A stretch of 23,630 nucleotides of DNA from assembly GCA_029204225.1 (NCBI GenBank), contig MU835497.1, positions 15,001 to 38,630 on the forward strand, given 5' to 3'. Positions within the stretch are counted from its first letter, which is position 1; every line of letters starts with the position of its first letter. Made by a program: the position numbers and the translations under genes. This document shows, piece after piece, positions 19,501-23,630 of the stretch. The stretch comes from Diphasiastrum complanatum (lineage: Eukaryota > Streptophyta > Lycopodiopsida > Lycopodiales > Lycopodiaceae). The notes under the pieces are model-generated. The model was given only the letters and a program-made list of their open reading frames with translations, was not told the origin of the DNA and searched no databases.

Positions 19501-20797
19501 GCTTGCCTGTACTCATGAATACTAACTCAAATTCCAAAAGATACACTAAGCTATAAATCTCCAAATGGGTTGATCTTATCAAAAAAACAATTTATCACCT
19601 TCATGTAATCCCAGTTACATGAAACACTGGGTGATTTTACTTTATTTCAGAAATCAAAGCCAAGAGCTAAAGAAACTCCATTCTAATTTATTGCAAAAAA
19701 TAATGCTTTTTGGTACAAATATTCTTAGAATATCCAAATATTCTAAAATACCACAATTCAGTCATCTACAATCTCTAGGAGATTCATCAAGTCTCAGACA
19801 ATTATAACTCAAACCAGAGTACTGCAGTTACTCTAATGAGCTACCAGTCCCATTTCTAGCATTATATGCAAGAAATCAGCAACTATCCATAACTTAATAG
19901 ATTTATTTGAGATCTATATTGGATGTATTAGCCTTGACTAAATCTCTCATTGTCTTGATCACATGACTAGGAGTGAAATGTGCTATGTACACTTGTAATC
20001 CAAAATCTTTTAAAACGAGAAATGGCGGAGGACCTATTTTTTTTAAAGCCCTTACAATTTTTTGGTAATTCACATATATTTTGAATCTTAAATTTAAAAA
20101 TTAATTTATTATTTGTAAGATACTACATTTTGTAAAGATTTCAAATTTGGATTGAGTAGACACAAAATATTTTAAAAAATCTCAACTCAAATTGTCAAAA
20201 AATACAATAAGTAATTGGCTCTAATATATTATTATAAATAATAATTGTTAAATTAGGTGAATTTAAAATTTTTAAAAACTTTAATTTTTTATTTTTAAAA
20301 AAGTACAATTTAAAATATTTTGATATAATTATAAAAGCTTGCATGCAATTTAATGTTAATATTTTAGTATTTAGAAAAATGTTAAAAATTAAAAAACTAA
20401 TTTTTTTTTGTAATCTAACTAATATAAATTATCAATATACGTAAATAATAAAAAAATGCTCAAAAATTATTTTCAAGAGAATCATTTTCAAAATAAATAC
20501 AATTATCTTTTAAAAGAGATAAAAATATCTATATATATAATTTTGATCAAAATTTTTACAATGCAATCAGAAATTTTCAAGTAGATCATTTGGAGAATAA
20601 CTAATAGGTCTACCAATATCTGCATATGTTGGAGCCACTGCATGATTCTAATTAACTAAATTGATATCTGTTGGAGCCATCGTCTGACCTTGAGTAACTA
20701 AAGCTCTTCGAATTGGGAAGCATGCGAAGCTATTTGCATATATTAAAAAAAAGCCAAAGTACCACAAATCAAGTATGACAAGACCAATTGACATGCA

Positions 20798-20799
<2 letters not shown>
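19501..20799. other. Very AT-rich non-coding region
   Basis: No gene recognised. 20040-20560 is mainly A and T with runs such as TTTTTAAAA. Two short related phrases, TGTTGGAGCCACTG (about 20627) and TGTTGGAGCCATCG (about 20669), are the only repeated structure noticed. Confidence 0.6.

Positions 20800-20839
<40 letters not shown>
20800..20839. repeat. (CT)20 microsatellite
   Basis: An uninterrupted CT dinucleotide run of 40 bases, followed by a further imperfect CT-rich tract to about 20880. Plant promoters and 5' leaders often hold such tracts, and a TATATAAATA lies 115 bases downstream (20955-20964), but no convincing gene follows. Confidence 0.97.
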
Positions 20840-20846
<7 letters not shown>

Positions 20847-22560
20847 TACCCCTTTCTCTTTCTCTCTCATTCACACTCTCACATACATAAACACAGAACA
20901 AGAGCAATACAAGATGTGAAAAAGTGGTGAAAGCTTGGAGCAACACAACTCTCATATATAAATATGAAAGGAGGTGCCAAAAGTGGCAGCCAAGGATAAC
21001 ACAATAAGCAAATCCATCAATTTAGCAATATTTGAAAATTTAACTTGTCATGTCCTTCTTCATAAGCCAATGGACATGAACCAAATCTTTTTGAATTGGG
21101 ACTTTGGCCAGCATCGTAGTAACAACTTTATTGAGAAAAAAAAGAACTTGCTTAAATGCAATGCCAAGTGCTAATTTTTTTGGCATTTTGGAGACACCTC
21201 TAGAGATAGAATTTCATGTCATTTCCAAAATTTATACCTTTCACCACAACTCTCATGTGGACAATTTGATGAGATTCACACAAAACATATGCAAATTGCA
21301 CATGGATAGCAATGACAAGTTGTCACATATGACATGCACATCCTAGGAAAATGTGCATGTGCCATGCATGCATATGGAAACTCATCAATGGTTGTCCATG
21401 CATATAGGTTAAAAGAAAAAAAGTCACAATTAAAAAATTGCCCAAAAAAAAAAGCACAAGTAAAAAATTGCGAAAACAAATATATTGCATCTATCATTAC
21501 AACGTAGAGGGTTGTGGAGGCTTTTGTTCTGATATGGTGCCGTCCTCAGGCTCACCCTCAAAGAGCCACTTTTCAAAATGAAACGCCCTTTGGGCAGGGC
21601 CTTCCACCCCACGTTACTTTGTTGCACCATTATTATAACTAGTTATTGATTCATATTTCCATCGAATGAAGTGAGGGGTCATGTGGACTAACTTGATGAT
21701 TAAAGAACTCAAAATATCTCAACTTGTTTCTAAAGGTTGCTAGACCCTTTTGTGACAAATTGAAGCACCTTGAATTGCTCATATAATTTGCAAGGATACT
21801 AAAAGTGCCTTCAGAACTAGCCAAGATTGCTTGATATATGAAGCTCATTGTACAAATCATGTTGCCACGATGTCTTCCAATATGTTCTTTACCTCATGAA
21901 TAAATCTCACCTCAAACTAGACATGGTAGAGTATATCATCAAAATGATCCACCCATGAGAGTATATCTTATGTTGAGAGTCCTTAGAAGATTGTGTGAGA
22001 ACATGGTTATTTTGCTTTGAGAAGAGTTATTGTCCTATCGAGGAAAAACTTATAGGTTTGCTTGATTTGACTAATGTATTCGGAGTGCCACACTATCAAT
22101 AAGATGCATAAAGTGCTTTGTAGGACTCTTTTTTGTTTTCTAATCAAAGTGGTAGTTGTTCTATTGTCGAAGTCTTCATGGCTTTAGAACAAATCAACAT
22201 AAGATGGAGCTTGAACCCTCTTATCAAGCAAAAATTTAGCAAAGAAAGTGTGGTTGTCATGGTGTCCCCACTAGACCATGACAAATTGCCAGAAGAGAAA
22301 AATTAAGTATGCAAATGACAATAAAAAACTTGATTCAAGCTCCAATTAATGGATCGCCAAACTTGCCCTCACACCTTGTTCCTTCAATGCTTTAAAACTC
22401 CTATATAATTATTAGTCATTTACTTATTTGGGAAAATTTAGATCTATACATAATAAGTGACCATTCATCGTGGTATACCTATCACAATGTTTTAAATGAT
22501 ATTAATGCTTTTACTAAATTATATAATAAATTAGTATGATTAGTATAGAGCTAAGGTAGG
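20840..22560. other. Non-coding region without recognised gene
   Basis: Short open frames on both strands (for example 20974-21174 plus and 21651-21860 minus) show no family features. 21500-21630 is less AT-rich and reads on the minus strand as V-G-W-K-A-L-P-K-G-R-F, unrecognised. 21345-21380 has ATGCATGC-type motifs. The rest could be an old decayed element. Confidence 0.5.
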
Positions 22561-22775
22561 GGACCCCGGGGGTGGACGTGTGTCCAGGCGCGGGCGTCCG
22601 TGCCTGGGTGCGTTTGGGGGTGGGCGCGTCTGGGGTGGGCGCACATTTAAAAAAAAAAATAGTGTATTTTTTATTTTTGAAAAAAATGGATGCGCCCGAC
22701 CCGCGCCCGAGGGTCAGATGCGGACGCGCCACAGGACGCGGACACAAAAATGACCAAAAGCCCCCGGACTCGCAT
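22561..22775. repeat. GC-rich fold-back segment
   Basis: A GC- and CpG-rich islet in AT-rich surroundings. The left arm (22561-22645: CCCCGGGGG, GTGTCC, GGCGCGGGCGTCCG, GGGTGGGCGCACATTT) has an imperfect inverted partner on the right (22690-22770: GGATGCGCCCGACCC, CGGACGCGCC, GGACAC, CCCCCGG). The arms flank a loop of A and T runs (22646-22686). This suggests a small non-autonomous fold-back or MITE-like element; a clear target duplication was not found. Confidence 0.55.
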
Positions 22776-22805
22776 GTCTAGTACTACAGAGTATACTAGT
22801 TGTGC

Positions 22806-22819
22806 ATAAGCATAAAATG
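22806..22819. repeat. Direct repeat flanking the tRNA-derived insertion, left copy
   Basis: ATAAGCATAAAATG, identical to 22906-22919. The two copies bound an 86-base tRNA-like sequence, so they are most likely the target site duplication of an LINE-type retroposition event. Confidence 0.85.
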
Positions 22820-22905
22820 CTTCTTGGTTTCCAAGGGGAGGCTCGAACCTAAGACCAAAGAAACTTTGGATGTCAAGCTAACCAACTAAGCCAACCCCGT
22901 TGGTT
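22820..22905 (-). mobile_element. Short tRNA-derived SINE-like insertion
   Basis: On the minus strand the sequence has a Pol III A box TGGCTTAGTTGG (22893-22882) and, 32 bases later, a B box GGTTCGAGCC (22849-22840), as in tRNA genes. The D-arm part (GGCTTAGTTGGTTAGC) looks tRNA-like, but the anticodon region is replaced by a 6-bp hairpin CCAAAG-TTT-CTTTGG and the acceptor stem pairs poorly, so it is not a working tRNA. Perfect 14-bp direct repeats flank it. It lacks an obvious poly(A) tail, and at 86 bp it is hardly more than the tRNA-related head of a SINE. Confidence 0.75.
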
Positions 22906-22919
22906 ATAAGCATAAAATG

Positions 22920-23630
22920 ATATGATGTCCAATCTAATCATTTACAAGAGTGAACACTATATTCAATATAGTAGTAATTGCATGACAAAACATGGGTAAT
23001 AATAAATATGATGTATATATATTGATCAAGCTTGGCATTTGCAAGCTACAATGCACGTCAAAGGCTAGTTTGCCTTTCAAAGAAAGTAAAAAACATGTCA
23101 AAATAAATGGCAAATTTAAAAATTGCCCTTCCATTTAAAAGGTAACTTCAAAAAGTCAAATGTCATGCCTAGTTAGAAATTTTTAAAATTTTATTGTAAA
23201 ATATAGCATGAATATATCTATATAAGTGGTTGAAAGGTTCATACTTATTTTATTATTTTTTTTGAAAGGTACTGAAAGGTAAGAGAAAAAAAAAGCCCTT
23301 TAGGGTGAAAGGTAAGGGTCACGTCAAATTTCAAGCCTCATATTGATGCCATTAAAAAATAATACTTTATGATGTAATATCTCATCCATTCCTCTGATTA
23401 ATTATACTATGCTATTGATATTATATTTTTAATGTGTCTTAAATTGGTATTATAAAATATAGTATCATTATAATTGATGTCATAAATATCCTTAGATCTA
23501 CCTACAATGCACTACATTCATATTATGCTCTACAATCATGGTACTAAATATATTATTAAGAATAAGATAAAAGCTAGTAACATATTAATTAGATAGCTCA
23601 ATCCATTGTAGAGTTAGGGGCTCTTTCCAT
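22920..23630. other. AT-rich non-coding right end
   Basis: No gene or clear element recognised; A/T runs and short phrases such as TGAAAGGTA repeated around 23230-23310. Confidence 0.6.

Noticed and set aside
20743-20955. Minus-strand frame with a long Arg-Glu repeat
   Set aside because: The repeat is only the translation of the (CT)20 microsatellite.
20955-20964. TATATAAATA after the CT tract as promoter of a host gene
   Set aside because: The next open frame (66 codons at 20974) starts too close to the TATA box to have a normal leader and shows no family features.
22572-22781. GC-rich coding frames on both strands
   Set aside because: Composition of the fold-back segment explains them; they cross the A/T loop and have no domain.
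22830-22905. Functional tRNA gene on the minus strand
   Set aside because: A and B boxes are present, but the acceptor stem pairs poorly and the anticodon arm is a 6-bp stem with a 3-base loop. Direct repeats flank it, so it is a retroposon.

Overview
This window looks like nuclear DNA from a repeat-rich land plant. Almost everything recognisable is retrotransposon: Ty1/copia elements with gag-protease-integrase-RT-RNase H order, initiator-methionine tRNA primer sites, polypurine tracts and TG..CA LTRs, plus the 3' end of a Ty3/gypsy chromovirus and a short tRNA-derived SINE-like insertion. I see no intact host gene, rRNA, true tRNA, CRISPR array or bacterial-type operon. A large-genome seed plant (for example a gymnosperm) would fit, but the sequence alone does not fix the taxon.

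Layout. 1-893 is the 3' end of a plus-strand copia element (decayed RNase H tail, polypurine tract, LTR). 894-1619 is unrecognised. 1620-2883 is a minus-strand copia fragment (here called D) cut by the 5' LTR of a plus-strand copia element of another lineage (A, 2884-5156), which stops abruptly inside its integrase core. 5145-5330 is a small orphan segment with degenerate short repeats. 5331-10751 is a minus-strand copia element (B) in circularly permuted form: one LTR lies in the middle and a copy of the pol tail lies at each end. 10752-11948 is non-coding. 11949-12019 and 18236-18708 are two halves of one hairpin-forming minisatellite, split by a structurally complete plus-strand copia element (C, 12020-18235) with two 730-bp LTRs and a perfect 5-bp target duplication AGTGC. 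About 18795-19500 is a minus-strand chromovirus end (LTR, polypurine tract, chromodomain). 19501-23630 is AT-rich and non-coding, with a (CT)20 microsatellite, a GC-rich fold-back segment and an 86-bp tRNA-derived insertion flanked by 14-bp direct repeats.

How the parts relate. B, C and D belong to one copia lineage: the same WYIDSGASSH-type protease site, the same CX2CX4HX4C knuckle and very similar RT. A is a different lineage with two knuckles and a DSGATSH site. Every gag-pol is broken by stops or frameshifts. The longest open enzymatic stretch is the RT-RNase H of B (519 codons). Order of events from nesting: D before A; the minisatellite before C. I find no new gene system. The most unusual structures are the permuted element B, the split hairpin minisatellite, and the cluster of CATGCA motifs in the LTRs of C.
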